This document shows positions 27,196 through 35,527 of a DNA stretch of 64,000 bases, in pieces. The notes below the pieces were generated by a model. The model was given only the letters and a program-made list of their open reading frames with translations, was not told the DNA's origin and ran no database searches. Where the stretch lies: NCBI GenBank assembly GCA_003241485.1, contig QFQD01000003.1, forward strand, positions 1 through 64,000, in the 5' to 3' direction. How positions within the stretch are numbered: position 1 is the stretch's first letter; every line of letters starts with the position of its first letter. A program made the translations under genes and the position numbers. Source of the stretch: Ancylobacter novellus. GTDB taxonomy: Bacteria; Pseudomonadota; Alphaproteobacteria; Rhizobiales; Xanthobacteraceae.

Positions 27196-27318
27196 CACTT
27201 CTCTGCGGAAATCAACAGCGAGCTCACCTGTACGGCGAGTTCGCTGTTTGCGCTGCGGCCTCAAACTTTATCTGCCTGATAATGACGTGACTCAACAGCT
27301 TTGCGTTGATCAGGAGTG

Positions 27319-27789
27319 CTAACCAGGGTCATCGGCGTCGTCAGATGACCGCTTGGCGTTGGAACAAATCCCCTTGATGCAGACCACAGTGACTATCTTG
27401 TGTGAACTTGAAAAGCAGTTTGCGCGATAGACAACAGTATCGTTGCTATCCGATAGGGTCTCGACCTTCGCGGACGGGCATCGAGCCTTAAGCAAAACAG
27501 ACTGGAAGTCGCCATCTCTCGCGATCCCGTCGGTCGTGATTCCAATGGACAGCATACTGGTGAGGACAATAGCTCCGACGAATTGTCCCGGCCGCCGCCG
27601 CAGATTCAGTGCATCGATCGTCGCAGGAACGATTGGTTTCGAAGTTCTATGCTGCTGAGTTGGCCATCGATGCGCGTGACTATCCGTCCGACCAGTTCGC
27701 CGATCCTGATGGTTTCGTGCATCACCCGATTTGCCCCCGTGGAGATAATGGGCACCTGACAAGTTTGTGTCGTCGCTGAAGCAATTCAT
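27319..27789 (-). CDS. Hypothetical protein, probably exported, four-Cys C-terminal domain
   Basis: The frame starts at an ATG overlapping the stop of the P-type ATPase remnant (ATGA). The first 65 residues are polar and unconvincing. The credible part is GQFVGAIVLTSMLSIGITTD, resembling a signal segment, followed by a compact domain with Cys at RCPSAKVE, RANCFSSSHK and VVCIKGICSN. The true start may therefore be a non-ATG codon near 27600. I recognise no named family. It lies between the IS cluster and the copper genes, so it may belong to the copper island. Confidence 0.45.
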   Translation of the reverse strand: MNCFSDDTNLSGAHYLHGGKSGDARNHQDRRTGRTDSHAHRWPTQQHRTSKPIVPATIDALNLRRRPGQFVGAIVLTSMLSIGITTDGIARDGDFQSVLLKARCPSAKVETLSDSNDTVVYRANCFSSSHKIVTVVCIKGICSNAKRSSDDADDPG

Positions 27790-28262
27790 GATCTGCCCTT
27801 AGTCTGAGAGGCGCTACGCGGCCCAAGTGCGTTGGCCATGACGCTGACGGATAGCAGCGTCATGGCCATGGCCGCTTTGATGTTGTCACCGGTCAGCTTC
27901 GTGATGCGAATGACTGCCTGCTGTCTGCCTGGACCGCCACGGGCGCCGTCACATTGATCCGATCAGCGATGATGAGAGGTTCGCGCGCCTTTCCGTCGAT
28001 CGCTATGAGGACCACCCTCACGCCTTGACCCCAGCCGCAGCCCGGGCCGACAGCTCGAGATCCGCCTCCGCGATGAAGCGACGACTGCCAGCGGGGAGCT
28101 TTCTGTCGTCGACCAACGCGCTGATCCAAGCCGATTGCCACGTTCCTTTGGCGTATCCACGATCACGCACGCGAGTAGATGATTCTGCGCCGAGGTCGGT
28201 TGTTCTCGGATATACGTCGTGGATGGCAGATGATTGGCATGTTGCTGCATGACACTCTCCCC
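27786..28262 (-). pseudogene. Heavy-metal P-type ATPase remnant (CopA type), frameshifted and internally deleted
   Basis: Pieces of a copper P-type ATPase are scattered over two frames: LELSARAAAGVKA, a frameshift, then VLIAIDGKAREPLIIADRI (compare the CopA segment at about 59040-59100). Next comes KLTGDN (the P-type TGDN motif), which joins directly to AMTLLSVSVMANAL, matching the family's extreme C-terminus. The hinge region with GDGxNDAP and the last transmembrane helices are missing. It follows the multicopper oxidase directly on the same strand, so the operon once also contained an ATPase. Confidence 0.7.
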
Positions 28263-28264
28263 AT

Positions 28265-29758
28265 TCACGCGTCGTAACTAACGAACGACATCATGCCGGT
28301 CGCCATGTGGTAGAGGTGGTGGCAGTGGAGTGGCCAGCGTCCCGGATTGTCCGCATCGAAGGTAATAGTCACGCGAGTCATCGGCGGGAGGAGGATGGTG
28401 TCGCGCAGCGCGCCGGCGAGCGTCTTGCCGTTAATGCCGACCACTTGGAATGCGTGGCCGTGCAGATGCATCGGGTGAGCCATCATCGACATGTTCGCCA
28501 ATGCGAGCTCAACGCGCTCTCCTCGCTTGATCCGCAGCGAGTCGCCCCCTCCGATACCCCAGCTATAGTCCGCCATGTTGCCGGTGAGGGTGAGCGCGAA
28601 GCGGCGGTCGGCGGGACGCTGTGCGAGCGGTTCGGCAGCGCGCAGCCTCTGCTCAAGGTCGAGCCCGAGCACCGGTCCCTTGGCTTGTCCGAGTACCGGA
28701 ATCTTGGCGATCGTCGCGCCAGCAGATGCCAGGATGATTCCCGTTCGTTCGGCGGCTCCCTCGCGAAGGGCGAGGATCGGATGGGATCCGCCCGCCTTCG
28801 GCAGCGCCAACCGGATATCCAGGCGCTGGCCCATGGAAATGGGGAAGGACCGGCCGGCGACCGGCTGAACGGCTTGACCGTCGACCGCGATGAGTTCCCC
28901 ATCCAGGCTTCCGGTATCGATGGTGAAGGCGGTCGCCGTCGCGCCGTTGATGATCCGCAGGCGCACCCGGCCGCCCTTGTCGACGGCGACGACCTCGGGG
29001 TCACCCAGCGTTCGGTCATTGGCGAGGTAGGCATCATAGTCGATGTCGTTGAGATCCATCACCATGCCCGGCATGCTGTGCATCTGACCCGTCGCGCCGG
29101 AGTCCATCATGCCGGCCATGCCGTTCATCGCGTCGCTCTGGGCCATCGCGCCGTGATCCAGCGGCATGGCGCCGGCGGCGGGGCTACCTTTGAGTTTGGC
29201 GAGCAGTTCTCCCGCAGGCGTGAACGAGAAGTCGTGCAGCAGGATCACCACCTCCTGCTCGTCCCGCTGCCGGTCGGCGGCTGTCCGCACGATCAGCGGC
29301 GCCGCCAGCAGATTTTGCTCCTGCAGCGTATGAGCGTGCATCCAGTGCGTGCCTCCGGTGCCGACTGGGAAGGTGTAGCGGCGCGTTTCGGAGGGCCCCA
29401 GAAGCGCGGCAGGATTGTCCGGCACACCGTCCATTGTCCAGGGCGGTGTCAGTCCGTGCCAATGGATGAGCGTCGGCTCATCGATCCGGTTGGAGAGCGC
29501 GACGTCGAAGCTGCTCCCGGCATCCAGGGTCAGGCCCGATGTGCCATCGGACTGGGCAAGCCCGAATACGCGCGCTGTTTTGCCATTGACCTCGATGGTT
29601 CGACTGACCACGCCGAGCGGGCGCGGCGCGGCGTTTGCAGCGGGCCGAGCGGCGTCAGGTGCGGCCTGCGCCCAGGCGTTGACTGAATGAAAGGCAGCCG
29701 AGGTGCCGAATGCGGCTGCTCCGGCCATCATCCGGTTCAGAAAATGACGACGATTCAT
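28265..29758 (-). CDS. Multicopper oxidase (CueO/CutO-like), Tat-exported
   Basis: 497-residue periplasmic copper oxidase that should oxidise Cu(I) to Cu(II). A twin-arginine-type signal (MNRRHFLNRMMAGAAAFGT) is followed by three cupredoxin domains. Copper motifs: HWHGLTPPWTMDG, HWMHAHTLQEQ, HPMHLHGHAF and HCHHLYHMATGM (type 1 site with axial Met). A Met/His-rich insert (about residues 200-235, AMNGMAGMMDSG and MHSMPGMVMD) resembles the CueO Cu(I)-binding insert. It is preceded 101 bp upstream by a CutF-like gene in the same orientation, as in Rhodobacter cutFO. Confidence 0.93.
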   Translation of the reverse strand: MNRRHFLNRMMAGAAAFGTSAAFHSVNAWAQAAPDAARPAANAAPRPLGVVSRTIEVNGKTARVFGLAQSDGTSGLTLDAGSSFDVALSNRIDEPTLIHWHGLTPPWTMDGVPDNPAALLGPSETRRYTFPVGTGGTHWMHAHTLQEQNLLAAPLIVRTAADRQRDEQEVVILLHDFSFTPAGELLAKLKGSPAAGAMPLDHGAMAQSDAMNGMAGMMDSGATGQMHSMPGMVMDLNDIDYDAYLANDRTLGDPEVVAVDKGGRVRLRIINGATATAFTIDTGSLDGELIAVDGQAVQPVAGRSFPISMGQRLDIRLALPKAGGSHPILALREGAAERTGIILASAGATIAKIPVLGQAKGPVLGLDLEQRLRAAEPLAQRPADRRFALTLTGNMADYSWGIGGGDSLRIKRGERVELALANMSMMAHPMHLHGHAFQVVGINGKTLAGALRDTILLPPMTRVTITFDADNPGRWPLHCHHLYHMATGMMSFVSYDA

Positions 29759-29764
29759 GGTGTG

Positions 29765-29883
29765 GGTCCTTGTTCCCTTGCCGGTAGCAGGCCGGCTGAC
29801 TGATCACGCGAATGCGCATTGAATGACCCGATGTCCGCGGAGCATCAGGTCAGGTCCGATCAGGAACGGGTTCGAGGAGGACC
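29765..29883 (-). promoter_or_regulatory. Possible SD-sequestering pairing between the small-protein gene end and the oxidase leader
   Basis: On the minus strand the Gly-Pro-Pro-Arg codons of the upstream gene contain GGTCCT (29883-29878). The multicopper oxidase ribosome-binding site contains AGGACC (29770-29765). The six bases are complementary, so an mRNA fold could hide the oxidase start. A small stem (GCCGG/CCGGC) lies just before the site. Speculative, but positioned as expected for a CutF-type switch. Confidence 0.35.
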
Positions 29884-30246
29884 GAGGGTGGGTGGAAACG
29901 CCAGGCCGGTGACGATCTCGTCACGCTGTGCGTAACGCGCCGTGAGCACGATGCGCTGCGGGACAGTCGCATCTGGCGCGGCAAGAGCCACGACACAGGA
30001 TGCGCATGCGCTGCTGCAACAGAGCGCATGGTCGGCAGCGTGAGAATGACCTTGGAGGCCATCGCCGCTGATGGCGGCCGGAATCTGGCCGCTTTCCACC
30101 ACGGTTGCTTGCTCGTGGCGGACAAGGTCGTGACATGACATGGCCTGCGCGCTGGCGACAGGTGTAACGAGCTGCGCCGTTGCAACCAGAAAGGTCAGCA
30201 ACGCTCTCATCATCATCCGTCCTATCGTCTGAAACCTGACGCTCAT
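29860..30246 (-). CDS. CutF-like small secreted Cys/Pro-tail protein upstream of multicopper oxidase
   Basis: 128 residues from ATG 30246 (SD GGGGA). Signal peptide: MMMRALLTFLVATAQLVTPV ending near ASAQA. The mature part has MSCHDL, a Cys cluster CCSSACASC containing CxxxC, and a Pro-rich end FPPTLGPPRTRS. This combination (signal peptide, CxxxC, Pro-rich tail, position directly upstream of a multicopper oxidase) matches CutF of Rhodobacter capsulatus, a copper-responsive stalling peptide that controls CutO translation. Homology by sequence is not proven. It could alternatively be a DUF2946-type hypothetical protein with a role in metal binding. Confidence 0.7.
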   Translation of the reverse strand: MSVRFQTIGRMMMRALLTFLVATAQLVTPVASAQAMSCHDLVRHEQATVVESGQIPAAISGDGLQGHSHAADHALCCSSACASCVVALAAPDATVPQRIVLTARYAQRDEIVTGLAFPPTLGPPRTRS

Positions 30247-30392
30247 GCTTGTCCCCTGCCTCCTCAAGAAGGCACCCTCCGCACATTCCGCCTTGACCCA
30301 CATCAATGGCCTCTCTGAGGCATCCTCTCGTCACAAGAACTTGTCCCTTTGCGAGGGACTTGGACCGGGACCACCGGGCCCGCCGCCACGTC

Positions 30393-33300
30393 TCATTCGG
30401 CGGCGAGCGGGCCGGCGACAGGTTCCGGCCTCACCGCAGCATCGGATACCGCCGCGGTTGCCGGCAACCGCCAGCCCTTGACCAGCGCATAGATCGCCGG
30501 GATGACGACGAGGGTCAGCAGGGTCGAGGAGACCATGCCGCCGATCATCGGCACGGCGATGCGCTGCATCACTTCCGAGCCGGTGCCGGTGCTCCACAGG
30601 ATCGGGACGAGGCCGGCCGTGATGGCGATGACCGTCATCATTTTCGGCCGCACCCGCTCGACGGCGCCGAGCATGATCGCCTGGTAGAGGTCGGTCCGGG
30701 TAAAGGGGCGTCCTTCCGCCTCTCGCTCGGCCTTCAGTTCCGCCATCGCCTGCTCAAGATAGATGAGCATGATAACGCCGGTCTCGGCAGCCACACCTGC
30801 GAGGGCAATGAAGCCGACGGCCACGGCGACCGACATGTTGAAGCCGAGCCACCACATCAGCCAGATGCCGCCGACCAGTGCGAAGGGTAGCGACAGCATG
30901 ACGATGAGGGTTTCCGTCAAGGCCCGGAAGTTGAGATAGAGCAGCAGGAAGATGACGAGCAGCGTCACCGGTACGACGATCTTCAACCGCGCCTCGGCAC
31001 GCTGCAGATATTCGAACTGGCCGCTCCACGAGACATAAGTGCCTGGCGGCAGCTTCACCTCATTCGCCACCGCCGCTTGCGCCTCGGCAACATAGCCACC
31101 GAGATCGCGGCCGGCGATATCGACGAAGACATAGATCGCGAGCTGGCCGTTCTCGGTGCGGATCGAGGTGGCGCCGCGGGTGAGCTCGACCTTGGCGACT
31201 TCACCGATCGGCACCGTTCCGCCGCCCGGCAGCGGCACCTGCACGTCGCGGGCGATCGACTGCGGATCGCTCCGGAAGTCACGAGGGTAGCGTATGGTGA
31301 CGGCGTAGCGCTCACGGCCCTCGACCGTGGTGGTCACCGTCTCGGCGCCCAGCGCGCTCGCGATCACGCTTTGGACGTCGCCGATGGCCAAGCCGTAGCG
31401 GCCGAGCGCGTCACGATCCGGCACGATGTCGAGATAGTAGCCGCCGATCACCCGCTCGGCATAGGCGCTCGACGTGCCCGGCACCGATCGCAGCACCCGC
31501 TCGATCGAGCGGGCGGTCTGCTCCATCCGGGCGAGGTCGGTGCCGAACACCTTGACGCCGACCGGGGTGCGGATGCCGGTCGCCAGCATGTCGATGCGGG
31601 CGCGGATCGGCATGGTCCAGGCATTGGAGACACCGGGGAATTGCAGCGCCTGGTCCATCTCGGCCTTCAGGCTGTCGATGGTGACGCCGGGCCGCCACTC
31701 GCTCTTCGGCTTCAGATTGATGATGGTCTCGAACATCTCGGTCGGCGCCGGATCGGTGGCGGTGAGCGCCCGTCCCGCCTTGCCATAGACCGAGGCCACC
31801 TCCGGGAAGCTCTTGATGATGCGGTCCTGCACTTGGAGCAGTTCGGCCGCCTTGGTGACGGAGATGCCCGGCAAGGTGGTCGGCATGTACATCAGCGTGC
31901 CTTCGTCCAGGCTCGGCATGAACTCGGAACCGAGCTGGCGTGCCGGCCAGATGGTGACGCCGAGCACGAGGAGCGCGACGAGGATGGTGAGCGTCTTCGC
32001 TTTCAGGACGCCGCTTATGACGGGGCGGTAGACCCAGATCAGGAACCGGTTGATCGGGTTCCTGTGCTCCGGGACGATCCGCCCGCGCACGAACACCACC
32101 ATGAGCGCCGGCACCAGCGTCACCGACAGCAGCGCCGATGCCGCCATGGCGAAGGTCTTGGTGAAGGCGAGCGGACCGAACATCCGGCCTTCCTGCGATT
32201 CCAGGGTGAAGATCGGCAGGAAGGAGACGGTGATGACCAGCAGGCTGAAAAACAGCGCCGGTCCCACCTCGCTTGCCGCCTCGATCAGGATCTCGATGCG
32301 CGGTTTGTCCGGCGGTGCACGCTCCAGATGCTTGTGGGCGTTCTCGATCATCACGATGGCGGCGTCGATCATGGCGCCCACCGCGATGGCGATGCCGCCC
32401 AGACTCATGATGTTGGAGCCGAGCCCGATCGCCTTCATCGCCGCGAACGCCATCAGGATGCCGACCGGCAGCATCAATATGGCGACCAGCGCGCTGCGCA
32501 GATGCAGCAGGAACACCACGCAGACCAGCGCGACGATGATGCTCTCCTCGACCAGCGTGCCCTTCAGCGTCTCGATCGCGCGGTCGATCAATCCGGAGCG
32601 GTCATAGACCGGGATGATCTCGGCGCCTTTCGGCAGGCTGGAGGCGATCTCGCCGAGCCGCGCCTTGACGTTCTCGATCACGGTCAGCGCATTGGCGCCA
32701 AAGCGCTGCAGCACGATGCCGCTCGCCACCTCGCCTTCGCCATTGAGCTCGGTGATGCCACGCCGCTCATCCGGCCCGACCTCGACGTGGGCGACATCCT
32801 TCACCCGCAATGGCACGCCGCCATCGGTCTTCAGCACCACATTCTCGATGTCGGCGACGCCGCGGAGATAGCCGCGGCCGCGCACCATGAACTCGAACTC
32901 GGAGAGCTCGACGGTGCGCCCGCCGACATCGGTGTTGCTCGCCTTTACGGCGTCGCGCACCTTGTCGAGCGGGATGTCCAGCGCCCGCAGCCGGTTCGGA
33001 TCGACCACGATCGAATATTGCTTGACGAAGCCGCCGACGCTGGCGACCTCGGCGACGCCCTCCGCCTTGGAGGCACCGAAGCGGACCACCCAGTCCTGCA
33101 GCGAGCGCAGCTCGGCAAGCGTCATCTCCTTGGCGACGACGGCGTATTGGTAAACCCAGCCGACACCGGTCGCATCCGGCCCGAGGGTTGGCGTCACCCC
33201 CACCGGCAGGCGCTGCGCGGCGGCGTTGAGATATTCCAGCACGCGCGAGCGCGCCCAATAGGGATCGGTGCCGTCCTCGAAGATCACATAGACGAAGGAG

Positions 33301-33569
33301 ACGCCGAAGAAGGAGAAGCCGCGCACCACCTTCGATTTCGGCACCGTCAGCATGGACGTCGTGAGCGGATAGGTGACCTGGTCCTCGACCACCTGCGGCG
33401 CCTGGCCGGGATAATCGGTGTAGACGATCACCTGCACGTCCGAGAGGTCGGGGATGGCGTCGAGCGGCAGCGTCTTCAGCGCATAAAGCCCGGCCGCGAC
33501 GGCGAAGAGCGTACCGACAAAGACCAGCACGAGGTTGCGGGCGGACCAGCCGATGAGGCGGGCGATCAT
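30393..33569 (-). CDS. cusA: Heavy-metal efflux RND pump permease, CusA/CzcA type
   Basis: 1058-residue inner-membrane RND transporter driving proton-coupled efflux of Cu(I)/Ag(I) or divalent metals from the periplasm through CusB and a TolC-type channel. The N-terminus (WSARNLVLVFVGTLFAVAAG) is the first helix. VEDQVTYPLTTSMLTVPK, GSNIMSLGGIAIAVGAMIDA (TM4 with the proton-relay Asp) and PTTLPGISVTKAAELLQ are HME-RND hallmarks. The start overlaps cusB by 4 bp (ATGA). Assignment to copper rests on neighbours (cupredoxin, multicopper oxidase, CusF) rather than on mapped Met ligands. Confidence 0.93.
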   Translation of the reverse strand: MIARLIGWSARNLVLVFVGTLFAVAAGLYALKTLPLDAIPDLSDVQVIVYTDYPGQAPQVVEDQVTYPLTTSMLTVPKSKVVRGFSFFGVSFVYVIFEDGTDPYWARSRVLEYLNAAAQRLPVGVTPTLGPDATGVGWVYQYAVVAKEMTLAELRSLQDWVVRFGASKAEGVAEVASVGGFVKQYSIVVDPNRLRALDIPLDKVRDAVKASNTDVGGRTVELSEFEFMVRGRGYLRGVADIENVVLKTDGGVPLRVKDVAHVEVGPDERRGITELNGEGEVASGIVLQRFGANALTVIENVKARLGEIASSLPKGAEIIPVYDRSGLIDRAIETLKGTLVEESIIVALVCVVFLLHLRSALVAILMLPVGILMAFAAMKAIGLGSNIMSLGGIAIAVGAMIDAAIVMIENAHKHLERAPPDKPRIEILIEAASEVGPALFFSLLVITVSFLPIFTLESQEGRMFGPLAFTKTFAMAASALLSVTLVPALMVVFVRGRIVPEHRNPINRFLIWVYRPVISGVLKAKTLTILVALLVLGVTIWPARQLGSEFMPSLDEGTLMYMPTTLPGISVTKAAELLQVQDRIIKSFPEVASVYGKAGRALTATDPAPTEMFETIINLKPKSEWRPGVTIDSLKAEMDQALQFPGVSNAWTMPIRARIDMLATGIRTPVGVKVFGTDLARMEQTARSIERVLRSVPGTSSAYAERVIGGYYLDIVPDRDALGRYGLAIGDVQSVIASALGAETVTTTVEGRERYAVTIRYPRDFRSDPQSIARDVQVPLPGGGTVPIGEVAKVELTRGATSIRTENGQLAIYVFVDIAGRDLGGYVAEAQAAVANEVKLPPGTYVSWSGQFEYLQRAEARLKIVVPVTLLVIFLLLYLNFRALTETLIVMLSLPFALVGGIWLMWWLGFNMSVAVAVGFIALAGVAAETGVIMLIYLEQAMAELKAEREAEGRPFTRTDLYQAIMLGAVERVRPKMMTVIAITAGLVPILWSTGTGSEVMQRIAVPMIGGMVSSTLLTLVVIPAIYALVKGWRLPATAAVSDAAVRPEPVAGPLAAE

Positions 33570-34993
33570 GGCTGTGCCTCCTGAGGTGTCAGGCCACGCA
33601 GAGCGGCTTTCAGATTGCTCTCGGCGTCGATCAGGAAGTTCGCCGCGACGACGACGCGGTCGCCCTCGGTGATCCCTTCGCGGATTTCGGTGAAGCCGTC
33701 GCCGCGCAGGCCGATCTTCACCTCGCGCGGCTCGAAACGGCCTTCGCCCCGGTCGAGGATCACCACTTGCCGCGTGCCGGTGTCGATGACGGCGTCGTCC
33801 GGCACGGCAGTGACCGGAGCGACAGCGCCAGTGCCGATCTCCACCTCGGCATACATGTTGGGCAGCAGGGCGCCGTCCGGGTTGGCGATCTCGATCCGCA
33901 CCCGCGTCGCTCGCGTCGCTTCGCCGACCTGCGGATAGATCAGCGACACCCGGCCGCTGAGGCTGCGTCCCGGCAGGCTTCGCACCCTTATCGTCACCGA
34001 CGCCCCGAGCCGGACGGCGCTGAGATCGAACTCCGGCACATCCGCCAGCACCCAGATGGTCGAGATGTCGGCAAGGCGGAACAACACATCGCCCGGCGCC
34101 GCCTTCATGCCGTCGACGACGTTGCGTTCGAGCACGACGCCATCACTCGGCGCCCGCCAGATCATCGACAGCGGCACCTTGCGGGTGCGCTCGATCTCGG
34201 CGATCGCCTCCGGCGGCAGGCCGAGATTCTCCAGGCGCTGGCGGGCGCCTCCGAGCGCGCTGTCCCGGCCGCCGCTATTGAGATCAGTGAGGAGCTGGGC
34301 GCCGGCGGTGGCGATCTCCGGTGCATAGAGCCGGAGCAGCATCTGGCCCTTCGTCACCCGGTCGCCCGTGGTAACGTTCGCCACCTCGTTGATGAAAGCA
34401 TCGCTCCGGGTCGCCACCACGGAGATGCGCCGCTCGTCGAGCTGGACGGTTCCCGGCACGCGCACCAGTCGGCCGACGACACGCCGCGCAACCAGCTCCG
34501 AACGCACACCGGTCCGCTGCAGCTTGCCGAGCGAGACCTTGACGACCGCGCCGTCGTCGTCCTCGCCCTCATGGACAGGGATGTAATCCATCCCCATCGA
34601 GTCCTTCTTCGGCACCGGCGAGGTATCCGGCAGACCCATCGGATTGCGGTAGTAGAGGACGCGCCTGGCCCCGCCATTGGCGGTCGCCGCCGCCACCGCC
34701 GTGGCCGCTGGCTTGTCCTCGAAGCTGACATCCTCGCCAGCGCGAACGGCGCGGAAGTCCCGGCCGTCCCCGGTCTGGCGCGGACTCGCCGAATAGGCGG
34801 GCTTGCCGTCGGGGTCCTGATAATAGATCACGGCCCCGGTGCCGGCCGGTTCTGCCACCGCGGGAATGCCCAAGGCATCGAGCAATTCGCGAAGGCCGGG
34901 CGCGGGAATACCCCGAACACCGGCCTGATAGCCTCCAACCCCCGCCGCCAATATGGCGGCGAGGGCGAGGCCCGTGAGGGCGATCCGTTTCAC
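33566..34993 (-). CDS. cusB: RND efflux periplasmic adaptor, CusB type, with heavy-metal-binding domain
   Basis: 475-residue membrane-fusion protein linking CusA to the outer-membrane channel. After an N-terminal membrane anchor (ALTGLALAAILAAGVGGYQA) it carries a heavy-metal-binding domain (VLYYRNPMGLPDTSPVPKKD and SMGMDYIPVHE) typical of CusB/CzcB. The hairpin, lipoyl and beta-barrel regions follow (VPGTVQLDERRISVVATRSD, LFRLADISTIWVLADVPEFD). It overlaps both cusA and the FixH-like gene by 4 bp, giving a tight three-gene unit. The cognate outer-membrane factor is probably the TolC protein at 41557. Confidence 0.92.
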   Translation of the reverse strand: MKRIALTGLALAAILAAGVGGYQAGVRGIPAPGLRELLDALGIPAVAEPAGTGAVIYYQDPDGKPAYSASPRQTGDGRDFRAVRAGEDVSFEDKPAATAVAAATANGGARRVLYYRNPMGLPDTSPVPKKDSMGMDYIPVHEGEDDDGAVVKVSLGKLQRTGVRSELVARRVVGRLVRVPGTVQLDERRISVVATRSDAFINEVANVTTGDRVTKGQMLLRLYAPEIATAGAQLLTDLNSGGRDSALGGARQRLENLGLPPEAIAEIERTRKVPLSMIWRAPSDGVVLERNVVDGMKAAPGDVLFRLADISTIWVLADVPEFDLSAVRLGASVTIRVRSLPGRSLSGRVSLIYPQVGEATRATRVRIEIANPDGALLPNMYAEVEIGTGAVAPVTAVPDDAVIDTGTRQVVILDRGEGRFEPREVKIGLRGDGFTEIREGITEGDRVVVAANFLIDAESNLKAALRGLTPQEAQP

Positions 34994-35397
34994 GGTACGG
35001 CCTTCAGAACCAGCTTGTTCTCGATCGTGCCGGTCTCACCCTGGATCTTGGCGCCGAGCGACAACTGCCAGCCGCCCGCCATCATCAGATTGGCCTTGAA
35101 GCGGTAGACGCCCGGCTCGGTCGACGGCAGCGCCTCGATCGGAGCCGCCATGGTCGGCATGCCGTCGGGTGCCATGTCGATGCGGGTGGCGAAGATCACC
35201 GCATCCGGCACCACATTGCCGGAGCGCTTGTCGACGAGCCGGACGGCGACAATGGCGGCATTGCCTTGCTTGATGTCGCTTTGGACGAGCCGGAACTCGT
35301 AATTGGCGATGTCGGCGTGCGCCGTCGAGAGAACCGCCATGGACAGCGCGGCCGCAAGCGCCGCCGTAGCAGCGTGCTTCGTATTGAAAGTCGTCAT
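34990..35397 (-). CDS. FixH-family (YtkA-like) periplasmic protein
   Basis: 135 residues with a signal peptide (ATAALAAALSMAVLSTAHA) and a FixH/YtkA-like immunoglobulin-type fold: YEFRLVQSDIKQGNAAIVAVR, MAPDGMPTMAAPIEALP and YRFKANLMMAGGWQLSLGAK. Proteins of this type are often encoded next to CusB/CusA in alphaproteobacterial copper islands and may handle periplasmic copper; this role is inferred. It overlaps cusB by 4 bp and starts 3 nt after the stop of an 18-codon His/Met-containing ORF, suggesting coupled translation. Confidence 0.85.
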   Translation of the reverse strand: MTTFNTKHAATAALAAALSMAVLSTAHADIANYEFRLVQSDIKQGNAAIVAVRLVDKRSGNVVPDAVIFATRIDMAPDGMPTMAAPIEALPSTEPGVYRFKANLMMAGGWQLSLGAKIQGETGTIENKLVLKAVP

Positions 35398-35400
35398 TAT

Positions 35401-35457
35401 CTAAAATCCCAAGTACATCGGAGCGCCGTGCACATGGCCCGGCGTTGCATGGCTCAT
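35401..35457 (-). CDS. 18-residue His/Met-containing leader peptide candidate
   Basis: The ATG at 35457 encodes MSHATPGHVHGAPMYLGF, with a stop only 3 nt before the FixH-like start codon. It contains three His and two non-initiator Met/Tyr-neighbouring ligands (MY) in 18 residues, unusual by chance in this GC-rich context. GAGAG lies upstream as a weak ribosome-binding site. It could be a leader that couples or regulates translation of fixH-cusB-cusA in response to copper. It may instead be a chance ORF. Confidence 0.35.
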   Translation of the reverse strand: MSHATPGHVHGAPMYLGF

Positions 35458-35501
35458 GGCCACGCACTCTCGCCCGCCCGCGGCTCGCCGGGGCGGCACG
35501 A

Positions 35502-35521
35502 GCCGGCGTCGAAACGCCGGC
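35502..35521. promoter_or_regulatory. 7-bp stem-loop between the CutF-like gene and the fixH-cusBA operon
   Basis: GCCGGCG-TCGAAA-CGCCGGC lies 7 nt beyond the stop of the 35528-35881 gene in the direction of transcription. No U-tract follows on the minus strand, so it fits a translational or attenuation structure better than an intrinsic terminator. Confidence 0.55.
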
Positions 35522-35527
35522 GATGTC

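Larger units (their letters stand above)
25643..27217. mobile_element. IS21-family remnant interrupted by an IS110-type element
   Basis: The left part (25643-25790) is the end of an istB gene on the plus strand. Next comes an IS21-type terminal repeat (TTCTCAGTGGAAATCCAGGG, 25800-25819). The outermost repeat (CACTTCTCTGCGGAAATCA to 27217) appears only after the IS110-type element. In the intact IS21 end at 13872-13920 the two repeat halves are contiguous. So the IS110-type element is nested in the IS21 end, and the rest of this IS21 copy (istA and most of istB) is deleted at the Tn3 border. Confidence 0.75.
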
